64,000 bases of DNA, taken from positions 311,330 to 375,329 of the forward strand of contig NZ_KB891831.1 in NCBI RefSeq assembly GCF_000373565.1, given 5' to 3'. The notes below the pieces were generated by a model that did not search any database, was not told where the DNA came from, and worked only from the letters and a program-made list of their open reading frames with translations. The translations under genes were made by a program, and so were the position numbers. Source of the stretch: Streptomyces sp. HmicA12 (GTDB lineage Bacteria; Actinomycetota; Actinomycetes; Streptomycetales; Streptomycetaceae). Shown here piece after piece: positions 33,042-42,224 of this stretch (positions are counted from its first letter, which is position 1; each line of letters opens with the position of its first letter).

Positions 33042-34739
33042 ATGGCCCACGCGGCCCCCGACACACCGGCCCCGCCCGGCCCACCGGAGCTCACCGCGAT
33101 CCACGCGCTCCTGGCCCGGCAGGCCCGGCAGGCGCTGCGCCACTCCTTCCAGCTGCTCGGCGGGGACGCGGCGCGCGAGGCCGCCCTGACCACGCCCCCG
33201 GTACCGGTGACCCCGCCCCCTTGGGCGCAGGCGGTGGCGGACGCGGCGGCCGAGCCGACCGTGGTGTTCGCCCCGGTCAGGGACGCGTCGGGGCAGGTCG
33301 TGGACTTCGTGGACGTGGCCGTGAACCTCGCGGCCCGCGCGCTGGCTCCGCGTGTCCGGCAGGAGCGCGGGCAGCTGCTCACGGTGACCCAGCCGTCGGC
33401 GGCCCCCTCCGGGATCTTCGCGGCGATGCGGCAGGTCCTGGACACCGGCGAGCCACTGACCGGCCGCGACTGGGACGCGACGCTGCTGATCGAGGGCGCG
33501 CCCCTGCACCGGCGGCTGCGGCTCACAGCGACCCATTACCGCGACCACGTGGTGCTGACCTTCGACGAATCGGCCCGCCGCCACGAGCTGATCAGCGACC
33601 GGGTGCAGGAACAGGGCCTGATCGGCTGGGGCGAGTGGGAGCTGTCCTCAGGGCGCTGCGACTGGTCACCGGGCCTGTACGTGATCTTCGACCTGCCCCT
33701 GGACACGCCACCGCTCACCCTGGGTGACCTGGCCGGCCACCTGGTCCCCGAGGACCGCACCGCCTTCCGCGTCGCCCTGGAGCACGTACTGTCCGGGATC
33801 CCCATGGAACAGGACCTGCGGCTGCGTCTCACGGAGCAGGTGCGGCACATCCGCTTCCTCCTCGAACCGCGGCGGTCGCCGACCGGACCGGTGTGGGGCG
33901 TCCAGGCCCTCGTACAGGACGTCTCGAAGTCGTACCGGAGCCGCTTCCAGCTGGACGCCGCGGTGCACACGGCGGAACGCCGCAAGCAGCGGGCGTCGGC
34001 CGAGGCCAGGGTCGCGGCCCGGCTGCGCGAGGCGGTGCTGCCCTCCCATCCGCCGGAGACGACGGTGCAGGGCATGACCTCGGCGGTCGCCTACCGCCCC
34101 GCCGAGACCCACTCCTCGATCGGCGGCGACTGGTACAACGTGTCTCCGCTGCCCGACGGCCGGGTGCTGTACGCCCTGGGTGACGCGGCCGGGCACGGGC
34201 TCGACGCGGTGGCACGGATGGCGGCCCTGCGCGGCGGTCTCGCGGGGCTCGCGTACACCGGGCAGCCGGTGGAGGCACTGGCCGCCTGGCTGAACCGCAT
34301 CACCTGCGACAACGGCATGGACGGCACCGCGACCGCCGTGGTCTGCCGCTACCACCCGGACCGCGAGCTGCTGCGCTGGGTGTGCGCCGGCCATCTGCCG
34401 CCGGTCCTGCTGCGCGACGGGACGGCCCGCCTCCTCGACGAGCACACGGGACTGCTGCTCGGGGTGCTGCCGGAGGTCACGTACACGGCCTGCGAGCTGC
34501 CCTTCCGCGAGGGCGACACGGTGCTGCTGTGCACGGACGGGCTGGTGGAGCGCCGCGACGAGGACATCACCGAGGGGCTGACGGCGCTGCTGCGCGCGGT
34601 CGAGCGGCACGCGGACCTGTCGCCCCAGCAGCTGGTGGACACGGTCAGCGCCGAGCTGCTGCCGACGCCGCAGGAGGACGACTCGTGCCTGATGGCGCTG
34701 CGGCGCGGCAATCCGGCCGCACCGCAGCCCGCGCCCTGA
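33042..34739 (+). CDS. PAS-SpoIIE (PP2C-type) phosphatase
   Basis: A 565-residue serine/threonine phosphatase of the SpoIIE/RsbU class. Residues ~60-180 and ~185-310 are PAS-like sensor regions (TVVFAPVRDASGQVVDFVDV; LIGWGEWELSSGRCDWSPGL). A short coiled linker leads to the PP2C domain with the metal-binding sites SSIGGDWYNV and LGDAAGHGLDAVARMAALRG, then CAGHLPPVLL and LCTDGLVERRD. Such enzymes dephosphorylate STAS antagonists and so release sigma factors. The STAS proteins in this window lack the phospho-Ser, so its target is elsewhere. The hemerythrin gene follows after 10 bp and may be co-transcribed, hinting at an oxygen or redox link. Confidence 0.92.
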   Translation: MAHAAPDTPAPPGPPELTAIHALLARQARQALRHSFQLLGGDAAREAALTTPPVPVTPPPWAQAVADAAAEPTVVFAPVRDASGQVVDFVDVAVNLAARALAPRVRQERGQLLTVTQPSAAPSGIFAAMRQVLDTGEPLTGRDWDATLLIEGAPLHRRLRLTATHYRDHVVLTFDESARRHELISDRVQEQGLIGWGEWELSSGRCDWSPGLYVIFDLPLDTPPLTLGDLAGHLVPEDRTAFRVALEHVLSGIPMEQDLRLRLTEQVRHIRFLLEPRRSPTGPVWGVQALVQDVSKSYRSRFQLDAAVHTAERRKQRASAEARVAARLREAVLPSHPPETTVQGMTSAVAYRPAETHSSIGGDWYNVSPLPDGRVLYALGDAAGHGLDAVARMAALRGGLAGLAYTGQPVEALAAWLNRITCDNGMDGTATAVVCRYHPDRELLRWVCAGHLPPVLLRDGTARLLDEHTGLLLGVLPEVTYTACELPFREGDTVLLCTDGLVERRDEDITEGLTALLRAVERHADLSPQQLVDTVSAELLPTPQEDDSCLMALRRGNPAAPQPAP

Positions 34740-34749
34740 CACTGACCTC

Positions 34750-35199
34750 ATGTGCCACTACTGCGGTTGCCGGGAGATCCCGCTCATCAAGGAGTTCATC
34801 GCCGAGCACGAACGCGTCACGGACGCCGCCGGGGACGCGCTGCGCGCCCTGGAGCGGGGGGACGCCGGGCGGGCGCGCGAACTCGTGGACCGGATGGCGG
34901 TGGAGCTCGCGGCGCACTGGCGCGGCGAGGAGGACGGCCTGTTCCGGGTGATGAGCGCGGACCCCGAGTACGCCGACTACATCGCGGCACTGGAGGGTGA
35001 GCACCGTGAACTGGCCGCGCTACTGCCCTCGTTGGACCTCACGGCGCCCGCCGACGTCCGCACGTTCACCGACGCGGTGCGGGAGCTGCACCAGCACATC
35101 GCGAAGGAGGAGGACGGTCTGTTCCCGGCGTCCCTCACCGCGCTGTCGGGCGAGGACTGGAACACGTCGATGGCGGCCTGGCGCGCCGCCCGTGCGTGA
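34750..35199 (+). CDS. Hemerythrin-like domain protein
   Basis: A 149-residue four-helix-bundle protein. The di-iron ligands are visible: AEHERV, AHWRGEEDGLF, EGEHRELA and LHQHIAKEEDGLF. It opens with three Cys in MCHYCGCREIP, a feature of an actinobacterial branch of the family. Hemerythrin domains bind oxygen, nitric oxide or peroxide. It starts 10 bp after the phosphatase gene, in the same direction, so it could supply that pathway with a redox signal (inference). Confidence 0.9.
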   Translation: MCHYCGCREIPLIKEFIAEHERVTDAAGDALRALERGDAGRARELVDRMAVELAAHWRGEEDGLFRVMSADPEYADYIAALEGEHRELAALLPSLDLTAPADVRTFTDAVRELHQHIAKEEDGLFPASLTALSGEDWNTSMAAWRAARA

Positions 35200-35229
35200 A
35201 CTCCCCTGCGCCACGGGCGACATGACAAT

Positions 35230-35261
35230 GGGGCCGCTCCAGATCTCTCTGAAACGGCCCC
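35230..35261. terminator. Stem-loop between hemerythrin and tRNA genes
   Basis: A 7-bp stem (GGGGCCG 35230-35236, CGGCCCC 35255-35261) with an 18-nt loop lies between the convergent hemerythrin and tRNA genes, so it could serve both. Confidence 0.5.
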
Positions 35262-35282
35262 ACGGCCTACGACTTCGAAAAG

Positions 35283-35356
<74 letters not shown>

Positions 35357-35485
35357 ATGTCGACTGCGGCCCGACCCTGTCCTGCTGGGCCTTTCCGGCG
35401 GCGACAGGAAGAACAATACCCCAAGCTCACGGGTGGTTTGAAACCGGTTCCGCGACCGCCGCGCGACCTGGGCGACAATCGAGCC

Positions 35486-35974
35486 ATGAGCACCGATCGC
35501 CACGCCGGCCGGGACCGCGACGACGAGGGCCGGGCCCGCAACGCCCGCCCACGCGACGGCCTGGGACGCCCGCTCCCCTACGGCACCCCGGGCGTCGCCC
35601 GCCAGCCCGAGGGCGTCGTCCGCACCCCCGAGGAGACCGTCGCGGAGGCTCAGGCGCTGCTCGACGCGGGGCACCCCTTCCACGCGCACGAGGTCTTCGA
35701 GGACGCGTGGAAGGCGGGCCCACCGGAGCAACGGGAACTGTGGCGCGGCCTGGCCCAGATGGCGGTCGGCCTGACCCACGCGGCCCGCGGCAACACGACG
35801 GGCGGCGCCCGCCTGCTGCGCCGGGGCGCGGACGCGGTGGCCGACTGGCCGGGGACCCCGCCCGCCCGGCTGGACACGCAGACGGTCGTGGCCTGGGCCC
35901 GGTCGCTCGCGGACGGGGTCGAACGGGACGGAGGCCCGGTGGATCCGGCCACCGGCGCGCCCCGGCTGACCTAG
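35486..35974 (+). CDS. DUF309 protein
   Basis: A 162-residue protein with the DUF309 signature: helical repeats including AGHPFHAHEVFEDAWKAG and ELWRGLAQMAVGLTHAARGN, with the conserved H-E-x-x-E-x-x-W. The family is widespread in actinobacteria and cyanobacteria, has no proven activity, and the conserved His/Glu suggest metal or small-ligand binding. The first ~45 residues are charged and disordered. The ATG at 35486 follows CAATCGAGCC, a modest Shine-Dalgarno; the upstream frame covers the tRNA and is rejected. Confidence 0.85.
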   Translation: MSTDRHAGRDRDDEGRARNARPRDGLGRPLPYGTPGVARQPEGVVRTPEETVAEAQALLDAGHPFHAHEVFEDAWKAGPPEQRELWRGLAQMAVGLTHAARGNTTGGARLLRRGADAVADWPGTPPARLDTQTVVAWARSLADGVERDGGPVDPATGAPRLT

Positions 35975-36044
35975 GGCGCGGGACCGTCACCAATCCGGCC
36001 CCCACCCGCATGCGACGCCCCCACCCCGGTGTGACCCTGCGAGA

Positions 36045-38120
36045 GTGACCACCACTACGGCAGAAGCTCCGGCCCCGGCCCCGCCAGTCCTCGACAAGCG
36101 TCGCCGCAACGTCGTCTTCGCGACGATCATGCTCGGCATGCTGCTCGCGGCCCTGGACCAGACGATCGTCGGCACGGCCCTGCCGACGATCGTCTCGGAC
36201 CTCGGCGGCGCGTCGCACATGTCGTGGGTCGTCACGTCGTACCTCCTCGCGGAGACGGTCGCCACGGCCCTGGTCGGCAAGTTCGGCGACATGTTCGGCC
36301 GCAAGATCGTCTTCCAGCTCTCGGCGATCATCTTCATCACCGGCTCGTTCCTGTGCGGCCTGTCGACGAACATGTCGCTGCTCATCACCTGGCGCGCGGT
36401 GCAGGGCATCGGCGCGGGCGGCCTGATGGTGACCGCGATGGCGCTCATCGCGGACGTCATCCCGCTGCGCGAGCGCGGCAAGTACCAGGGTGCGATCGGT
36501 GCCGTGTTCGGTGTCTCGACGGTCATCGGCCCGCTCCTGGGCGGCCTGTTCACCGACCATCTGACCTGGCGCTGGGCCTTCTACGTCAACGTGCCGATCG
36601 CGATCGTGGTCGTCATCGCGGCGGCCCGCACCATCCCGGTGGTGAAGTCGGCGGTCCGGCCGGTCATCGACTATCTCGGCATCGGGCTCGTCGCGATCGG
36701 GGCGAGCGCCCTGATCCTGGCGACGAGTTGGGGCGGCAACGAGTACGCGTGGACCTCCGGCGTCATCATCGGCCTCTTCGCGGGCGGCATCATCGCGCTC
36801 GCCCTGTTCTGCTGGGCGGAGTCCCGGGCGGCCGAACCGATGCTGCCGATGCGGCTGTTCTCGAACCCGGTCTTCACGGTCTGCTCGATCCTCAGCTTCA
36901 TCGTGGGCTTCGCGATGCTGGGCGCGATGACGTTCCTGCCGACGTATCTGCAGTACGTGGACGGGGACTCGGCCACCATCTCCGGTGTCCGTACGCTGCC
37001 GATGGTGATCGGTCTGCTGATCGCGTCGATCTTCTCCGGCAACGTGGTCAGCAAGACGGGCAAGTACCGGATCTTCCCGATCGTCGGCTCGCTCGTCATG
37101 GGTGTCGGCCTGTATCTGCTCTCCCTGATGGGGACGTCGTCCTCCGCCTGGCTGGAGTCGCTCTACATGTTCGTGCTCGGTCTCGGGATCGGGCTGTGCA
37201 TGCAGGTGCTGACCATCGCCGTGCAGAACACCGTCGAGTACGCGGATCTGGGCACGGCCACGTCCGGCGTCACGTTCTTCCGCACGCTCGGCAGCTCCTT
37301 CGGCACCGCGGTGTTCGGCACCATCTACGCCAACAGCCTCAAGCCGAATCTGACGCAGGGCGTCGAGGAGGCGGCGCGGGCCGGGACCGGCATCGATCCG
37401 GCGGCGCTCGCGAAGGCCGCGCAGAGCCCCGAGGGGCTGCACTCGCTGCCGGCCGCGGCGAGGGAACCCATCGCGCAGGCGTACGCGGACTCGCTGCACA
37501 CGGTGTTCCTGTGGACGGTGCCGGTGGCGCTGGTCGGGTTCGTGGTGGCGCTCTTCCTCAAGCAGGTGCAGTTGCGCGACACCGCGCGGGCGGGGTCGAC
37601 GGACATGGGCGAGGGTTTCGCGCAGCCCAGCACCGGCGACCCGGCGCACCTCCTGGAGCGGGCCGTGGGCAACATCGTGAAGAAGTCGAGCCTGGACACC
37701 GCCCGCACGATCCTCGCCGCCTCCGACAGCCGCCTGGACATCGCGGGCTCCTGGGCCGTGATGCAGGTGGAGTTCTACACGCGGATGGTCGGGCACGCGT
37801 CCCTCGGCATGATCGCGGCCCGCCGCAGGGTGCCGCCGGAGGTGCTGGTGCCGGTGTTCCAGCGGATGGTCGACGAGGGCTATCTGACGCGTACGGGCTC
37901 GTACTTCTCGCACACGGACGCGGGCCGGCGCGAGGCCGACGTGCTCAACCGCGCATGGGGCGACTGGCTGAGCAAGCAGGTCGAGGCCGATCTCGGCAGG
38001 CCGCCCGGCAAGGAACTGCGGGCCGCGGTCGACTCGATCGCCAAGCGGCTGCTGGTCGAGGACCTCGCCCAGGGCCTGCCGCACCAGTCCGGCACGGACC
38101 GGTCGCTCAGCGCTTCCTAG
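36045..38120 (+). CDS. DHA2 MFS exporter with C-terminal winged-helix-like tail
   Basis: A 691-residue protein. Residues ~20-505 are a 14-helix DHA2 drug:proton antiporter (LDQTIVGTALPTIVSDLGGA; motif A GKFGDMFGRKIVFQ; motif C AVFGVSTVIGPLLGG). It then continues for ~185 cytoplasmic residues that usual DHA2 exporters lack. The tail contains ERAVGNIVKKSSLDTARTIL and, later, PPEVLVPVFQRMVDEGYLTR with GSYFSHTDAGRREADVL, the helix-helix-wing look of MarR/PadR-type winged helices. It starts with GTG at 36045. The tail may gate the exporter or bind a ligand or DNA. Substrate unknown; multidrug efflux is likely. Confidence 0.9.
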   Translation: MTTTTAEAPAPAPPVLDKRRRNVVFATIMLGMLLAALDQTIVGTALPTIVSDLGGASHMSWVVTSYLLAETVATALVGKFGDMFGRKIVFQLSAIIFITGSFLCGLSTNMSLLITWRAVQGIGAGGLMVTAMALIADVIPLRERGKYQGAIGAVFGVSTVIGPLLGGLFTDHLTWRWAFYVNVPIAIVVVIAAARTIPVVKSAVRPVIDYLGIGLVAIGASALILATSWGGNEYAWTSGVIIGLFAGGIIALALFCWAESRAAEPMLPMRLFSNPVFTVCSILSFIVGFAMLGAMTFLPTYLQYVDGDSATISGVRTLPMVIGLLIASIFSGNVVSKTGKYRIFPIVGSLVMGVGLYLLSLMGTSSSAWLESLYMFVLGLGIGLCMQVLTIAVQNTVEYADLGTATSGVTFFRTLGSSFGTAVFGTIYANSLKPNLTQGVEEAARAGTGIDPAALAKAAQSPEGLHSLPAAAREPIAQAYADSLHTVFLWTVPVALVGFVVALFLKQVQLRDTARAGSTDMGEGFAQPSTGDPAHLLERAVGNIVKKSSLDTARTILAASDSRLDIAGSWAVMQVEFYTRMVGHASLGMIAARRRVPPEVLVPVFQRMVDEGYLTRTGSYFSHTDAGRREADVLNRAWGDWLSKQVEADLGRPPGKELRAAVDSIAKRLLVEDLAQGLPHQSGTDRSLSAS

Positions 38121-38134
38121 CCCGGCGCCGAACG

Positions 38135-38923
38135 TCAGCGCAGGAGCAGCTGCAGTCCGCCGAGAATCGTCGCGGCGATGACGAGCCGCTCGAAGAGCCG
38201 CTGATTGATGCGGTTCACGGCGGCCTTGCCGATGAGCGCGCCCGGCACGACGAAGGCGACGAGCGCGGCATCGAGCAGGAGCGAGCGGCCGTCGATCAGG
38301 CCGAGGCCCACGCTGAAGGGCACCTTCGCGGAGTTCACGATGAGGAAGAACCACGCGGAGGTGCCGAGGAAGCCCAGCTTCTTGAACCCGGCGGACAGCA
38401 GGTACATGGACATCACCGGGCCGCCCGCGTTGGCGACCATCGTGGTGAAGCCGCCCAGCACCCCGTACGAGCCCGCCTTGACGCGGGCCGCGCGGGTCGC
38501 CGTCTCCTCGGCCCCGGGTGCCTCGGCCCGCCGGCGCCGCCACAGGGTGACGGCGGCCATGAGGAGCAGGATCGCCCCGATCGACGTGCGCACGAGCGCG
38601 TCGTCGGCGAACGCCAGGAAGACGGTGCCGACCACCACTCCCCCGGCCACGGCCGGGAAGAGCCGCCACAGGGTCGGCCAGTGCGCGTGTCTGCGGTAGG
38701 TGAGCACGGCGAGGATGTCGCCGCAGATGAGGATCGGCAGCAGCACTCCGGTGGAGGCGCGCGCGGGCAGGATCGCGGCGAAGATGGCGAGGCTGACGGT
38801 GTTGGCCCCGCTGACGGCGGTCTTGGAGAAGCCCACCAGGAGGGCCGCGGCGGCGAGAGCGGTGAACTCCCATGGGGTGACCCCGAATATGTCGTACATG
38901 GCGGGGACCGATGCTAGACCCAC
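38135..38923 (-). CDS. TauE/SafE-family membrane permease
   Basis: A 262-residue membrane protein with eight predicted helices and the two duplicated halves typical of TauE/SafE (DUF81) proteins: FTALAAAALLVGFSKTAVSG and YGVLGGFTTMVANAGGPVMS. Members move sulfite, sulfoacetate or other organic anions. Two starts are possible: GTG at 38923, or ATG at 38899 (MYDIFGVTP), which most relatives would favour. It is convergent with the MFS gene (14 bp apart) and divergent from argG. No sulfur genes are adjacent. Confidence 0.88.
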   Translation of the reverse strand: MGLASVPAMYDIFGVTPWEFTALAAAALLVGFSKTAVSGANTVSLAIFAAILPARASTGVLLPILICGDILAVLTYRRHAHWPTLWRLFPAVAGGVVVGTVFLAFADDALVRTSIGAILLLMAAVTLWRRRRAEAPGAEETATRAARVKAGSYGVLGGFTTMVANAGGPVMSMYLLSAGFKKLGFLGTSAWFFLIVNSAKVPFSVGLGLIDGRSLLLDAALVAFVVPGALIGKAAVNRINQRLFERLVIAATILGGLQLLLR

Positions 38924-38991
38924 CTATCTGCCGTGCGTCAGGGTCGCCACATGGTGATACGCGCCTCATGACAGCTGATGGCCGTACGGCC

Positions 38992-39020
38992 TTTGCATGA
39001 CCATGCGTGATGATGCATAC
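38992..39020 (+). promoter_or_regulatory. ARG-box-like operator of argG
   Basis: TTTGCATGACCATGCG (38992-39007) and the overlapping CATGCGTGATGATGCATAC (39002-39020) resemble the paired ATGCA half-sites of streptomycete ArgR boxes. The second ends 8 bp before the argG start codon. Arginine-dependent repression would be expected. Confidence 0.6.
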
Positions 39021-39027
39021 TCTTCCT

Positions 39028-40473
39028 ATGTCCAAGGTCCTCACTTCCCTTCCCGCCGGCGAGCGCGTCGGCATCGCCTTCTCGGGCGGCCTCGACACGT
39101 CCGTCGCGGTCGCGTGGATGCGCGACAAGGGCGCCGTCCCGTGCACCTACACCGCGAACATCGGCCAGTACGACGAGCCCGACATCGACTCGGTGCCCGG
39201 CCGCGCCCAGGCCTACGGCGCCGAGATCGCCCGCCTGGTCGACTGCCGCGCCGCGCTGGTCGAGGAGGGCCTGGCCGCGCTCACCTGCGGCGCGTTCCAC
39301 ATCCGCTCGGGCGGCCGCGCGTACTTCAACACGACGCCGCTGGGCCGCGCGGTCACCGGCACGCTCCTGGTCCGGGCGATGCTCGAGGACGACGTCCAGA
39401 TCTGGGGCGACGGCTCGACGTACAAGGGCAACGACATCGAGCGGTTCTACCGCTACGGCCTGCTGGCCAACCCGAACCTGCGGATCTACAAGCCGTGGCT
39501 CGACGCCGGTTTCGTGGCCGAGCTGGGCGGCCGCCAGGAGATGTCCGAGTGGCTGGTCGCGCACGACCTGCCGTACCGGGACTCCGCGGAGAAGGCGTAC
39601 TCGACGGACGCCAACATCTGGGGTGCCACGCACGAGGCTAAGATCCTGGAGCACCTGGACACGGGTGTCGAGACGGTCGAGCCGATCATGGGCGTGAAGT
39701 TCTGGGACCCGTCGGTGGAGATTCCCACCGAGGACGTCACCATCGGCTTCAAGCAGGGCCGGCCGGTCACCATCAACGGCAAGGAGTTCGCCTCCGCCGT
39801 CGACCTGGTGATGGAGGCCAACGCCATCGGCGGCCGCCACGGCATGGGCATGTCCGACCAGATCGAGAACCGGATCATCGAGGCCAAGAGCCGCGGTATC
39901 TACGAGGCCCCGGGCATGGCGCTGCTGCACGCGGCGTACGAGCGCCTGGTGAACGCGATCCACAACGAGGACACCCTCGCCCAGTACCACACCGAGGGCC
40001 GTCGTCTCGGCCGTCTGATGTACGAGGGCCGCTGGCTGGACCCGCAGGCGCTGATGATCCGCGAGTCGCTGCAGCGCTGGGTCGGCGCCGCGGTCACCGG
40101 CGAGGTCACGCTGCGGCTGCGCCGCGGCGAGGACTACTCGATCCTCGACACGACGGGACCGGCGTTCAGCTACCACCCGGACAAGCTCTCCATGGAGCGG
40201 ACCGAGGACTCGGCGTTCGGCCCGGTGGACCGGATCGGCCAGCTCACGATGCGCAACCTCGACATCGCGGACTCGCGGGCCAAGCTGGAGCAGTACGCCG
40301 GTCTCGGCCTGCTCGGCGCCGGCGACTCGGCGGTCGGTTCCGCCCAGGCCGCGGCGACCGGGCTGATCGGCACCATGCCGGAGGGCGGGGCGCAGGCCAT
40401 CGCCTCCCGCGGTGAGGTCGCCGGGGACGACGAGGCGCTGGACAGGGCCGCGATGGAGTTCGGCACGGACTGA
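39028..40473 (+). CDS. argG: Argininosuccinate synthase
   Basis: A 481-residue enzyme joining citrulline and aspartate with ATP, in arginine synthesis. The ATP pyrophosphatase loop is GIAFSGGLDTSVAVAWM, followed by CTYTANIGQYDEPD and DGSTYKGNDIERFYRYG. The sequence is of the E. coli ArgG type, longer than the ~400-residue type found in many Gram-positives. Start: ATG at 39028 (MSKVLTSLPAG), though no good Shine-Dalgarno precedes it and in-frame ATGs occur at 39007 and 39010. It stands alone, away from the rest of the arg genes, as in S. coelicolor, and is followed by a strong terminator. Confidence 0.96.
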   Translation: MSKVLTSLPAGERVGIAFSGGLDTSVAVAWMRDKGAVPCTYTANIGQYDEPDIDSVPGRAQAYGAEIARLVDCRAALVEEGLAALTCGAFHIRSGGRAYFNTTPLGRAVTGTLLVRAMLEDDVQIWGDGSTYKGNDIERFYRYGLLANPNLRIYKPWLDAGFVAELGGRQEMSEWLVAHDLPYRDSAEKAYSTDANIWGATHEAKILEHLDTGVETVEPIMGVKFWDPSVEIPTEDVTIGFKQGRPVTINGKEFASAVDLVMEANAIGGRHGMGMSDQIENRIIEAKSRGIYEAPGMALLHAAYERLVNAIHNEDTLAQYHTEGRRLGRLMYEGRWLDPQALMIRESLQRWVGAAVTGEVTLRLRRGEDYSILDTTGPAFSYHPDKLSMERTEDSAFGPVDRIGQLTMRNLDIADSRAKLEQYAGLGLLGAGDSAVGSAQAAATGLIGTMPEGGAQAIASRGEVAGDDEALDRAAMEFGTD

Positions 40474-40490
40474 CTCCGTCGGATCACCGG

Positions 40491-40536
40491 AGAGGACCGG
40501 GTCGGCGCTGGGAGGCGTCGGGCCCGGTCCTCTTTT
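40491..40536 (+). terminator. Rho-independent terminator of argG
   Basis: An 11-bp perfect stem (AGAGGACCGGG 40491-40501, CCCGGTCCTCT 40523-40533) followed by TTT. It begins 18 bp after the argG stop and is the best canonical terminator in the window. Confidence 0.88.
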
Positions 40537-40569
40537 GCCTACGGGGGTGGGTGCGTTCGTCGCGTGGCG

Positions 40570-40624
40570 ACTGCGGGTGCGTGGGTGGTTGCTCGCGCAG
40601 TTCCCCGCGCCCCTGCGGGGCGCT
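40570..40624. repeat. Half copy of the fold-back repeat
   Basis: The flank CTGCGGGTGCGTGGGTGG and the arm TCGCGCAGTTCCCCGCGCCC match the left half of copies 1 and 2, but the inner hairpins and right arm are absent; a short GCGGGGCGCTC direct repeat follows instead. It lies just past the end of the acyl-CoA ligase gene. Confidence 0.75.
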
Positions 40625-40641
40625 CTCTTGCGGGGCGCTCG

Positions 40642-42156
40642 CTACTTGCCGTACGTCGCGCGGAGTTCGCGCTTGAGGATCTTCATGCTCGGGCCCAGCG
40701 GGAGTTGGTCGGTGAACTCGATGCGGCGGGGGTACTTGTGCTTGCCGAGGTGTTCCTTGGACCACTCGGTGAGTTCCGCGGCGTCGAGGGTCGTGTCCGG
40801 CTTCAGGACGATCACGGCACAGACCTCCTCGCCGTGGATGTCGTCGGGCAGGCCGATGACCGCGACGTGGCCGATGGCGGGGTGGCGCATGAGGACCTCT
40901 TCGACCTCGCGCGGGTACACGTTGTAGCCACCGCGGATGATGATGTCCTTCTTGCGGTCGACGATGCGCAGGAAGCCGTCCTCGTCCTTGGTGCCGAGGT
41001 CGCCGGTGCGGAACCAGCCGTCGACCAGCGACTCCGCCGTCGCGTCGGGACGGCCCAGGTAGCCGCTGAAGACGCAGTGTCCACGGACGACGACCTCGCC
41101 CAGTTCGCCCTCGGGGAGGAACTCGACCCGGTCCTCGATCTCGGCGCGGGCGATCTCCACGTCGACACCCCACAGCGGCCGGCCGATGGTGCCGGGGCGG
41201 GCGCCGAAGACCGGCTGGTTGGCGGAGGCCGCGGGGGACGTCTCCGACAGGCCGTAGCCCTCGTAGATGGTGGCGCTGAAGGCCTTCTCGAAGCCTTCCA
41301 GGACCGCGACCGGGAGCGAGGCGCCACCGGAGATGCAGATCTTGAGCCGCGGGAGCTTCTCCGCGGCGGGCGCGGCCGCGAGCAGGTTCACGAACATGGT
41401 CGGGACACCGTGGAACGTGTTCACGTTCTCCGCGACCATCAGGTCGATCGCCCGGGCCGCGTCGAAGCGCGGGAGCAGGACGAGGGTCGCGCCCGCGCGC
41501 CAGGTCGCGTTCATCGAGACGGTCTGGCCGAACGCGTGGAACAGCGGCAGCGCGCCGAGGGCGATGTCGTCGGCGGCGACGTTGTTGGCGTCGAAGGCCG
41601 AGACCGTGGCGTTCATGACCAGGTTGAAGTGGCTCAGCTCGGCGCCCTTGGGCACGCCGGTCGTGCCGCTCGTGTAGAAGATGACCGCCGGGTCGTCCGC
41701 CTCGCGGCTGACGTACGTGACCAGCGGCTCGGCGGCGGCCGTGAGCTGCTCCAGTTCGCCGCTCGCGCCGAGGGTGACCATGCGCACGCCCGTCGCCTGC
41801 GCCGCGGCCGCGCCCACCGCCGCCTGCGCCGGGTGGCAGAGCAGGAGCGTCGCGCCACTGTCCTTCAGGACGTGCTCGACCTCCTCCGCGGACAGCAGCA
41901 AGTGGACGGGGACCACGACCGCGCCGGCCGCGAGCGCGGCGTAGTAGGCGCGCGGGAACTCGGCGGTGTTCGGCGCCATCAGGGCGACCCTGTCCCCCGG
42001 GCGGACGCCGATGCCGGTGAGGGCCGCGGCCTGCTTGCGGGCCTGGAGCCACAACTCCTCGAAGGTGAGGCGGAGTTCACCCTCGACGAGGCCGACCTTG
42101 GCGGGGTGGCGGCGGGCGTTCTCGGCGAGGATCGCGGCGAGGGACAGGGTGGCCAT
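40642..42156 (-). CDS. Acyl-CoA synthetase (AMP-forming ligase)
   Basis: A 504-residue ANL-superfamily ligase that activates a carboxylic acid through an acyl-AMP to its CoA thioester. Core motifs: the ATP loop FYTSGTTGVPKGAELSH, the YEGYGLSETSP segment, FRTGDLGTKDEDGFLRIVDR with the hinge, and the CoA-half Lys in LGPSMKILKRELR. The sequence is of the medium/long-chain fatty acyl or aromatic type; the exact acid is not predictable. The ATG at 42156 is used. It is the last gene of a thiolase-SDR-ligase operon on the minus strand, probably a fatty-acid or polyhydroxyalkanoate-like route. Confidence 0.92.
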   Translation of the reverse strand: MATLSLAAILAENARRHPAKVGLVEGELRLTFEELWLQARKQAAALTGIGVRPGDRVALMAPNTAEFPRAYYAALAAGAVVVPVHLLLSAEEVEHVLKDSGATLLLCHPAQAAVGAAAAQATGVRMVTLGASGELEQLTAAAEPLVTYVSREADDPAVIFYTSGTTGVPKGAELSHFNLVMNATVSAFDANNVAADDIALGALPLFHAFGQTVSMNATWRAGATLVLLPRFDAARAIDLMVAENVNTFHGVPTMFVNLLAAAPAAEKLPRLKICISGGASLPVAVLEGFEKAFSATIYEGYGLSETSPAASANQPVFGARPGTIGRPLWGVDVEIARAEIEDRVEFLPEGELGEVVVRGHCVFSGYLGRPDATAESLVDGWFRTGDLGTKDEDGFLRIVDRKKDIIIRGGYNVYPREVEEVLMRHPAIGHVAVIGLPDDIHGEEVCAVIVLKPDTTLDAAELTEWSKEHLGKHKYPRRIEFTDQLPLGPSMKILKRELRATYGK

Positions 42157-42224
42157 GGGGTGCTGCTCCGTTTCGTGCTGACTGCTGGTGCTTCGGTGAA
42201 CCAGGTCGTGGGTCGTGAACCGGC

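Noticed and set aside
35427..39146. A 1239-codon minus-strand frame covering the MFS exporter
   Set aside because: Antisense to the DHA2 exporter; a mirror of hydrophobic codons gives long open frames of Arg/Asp/His-rich text.
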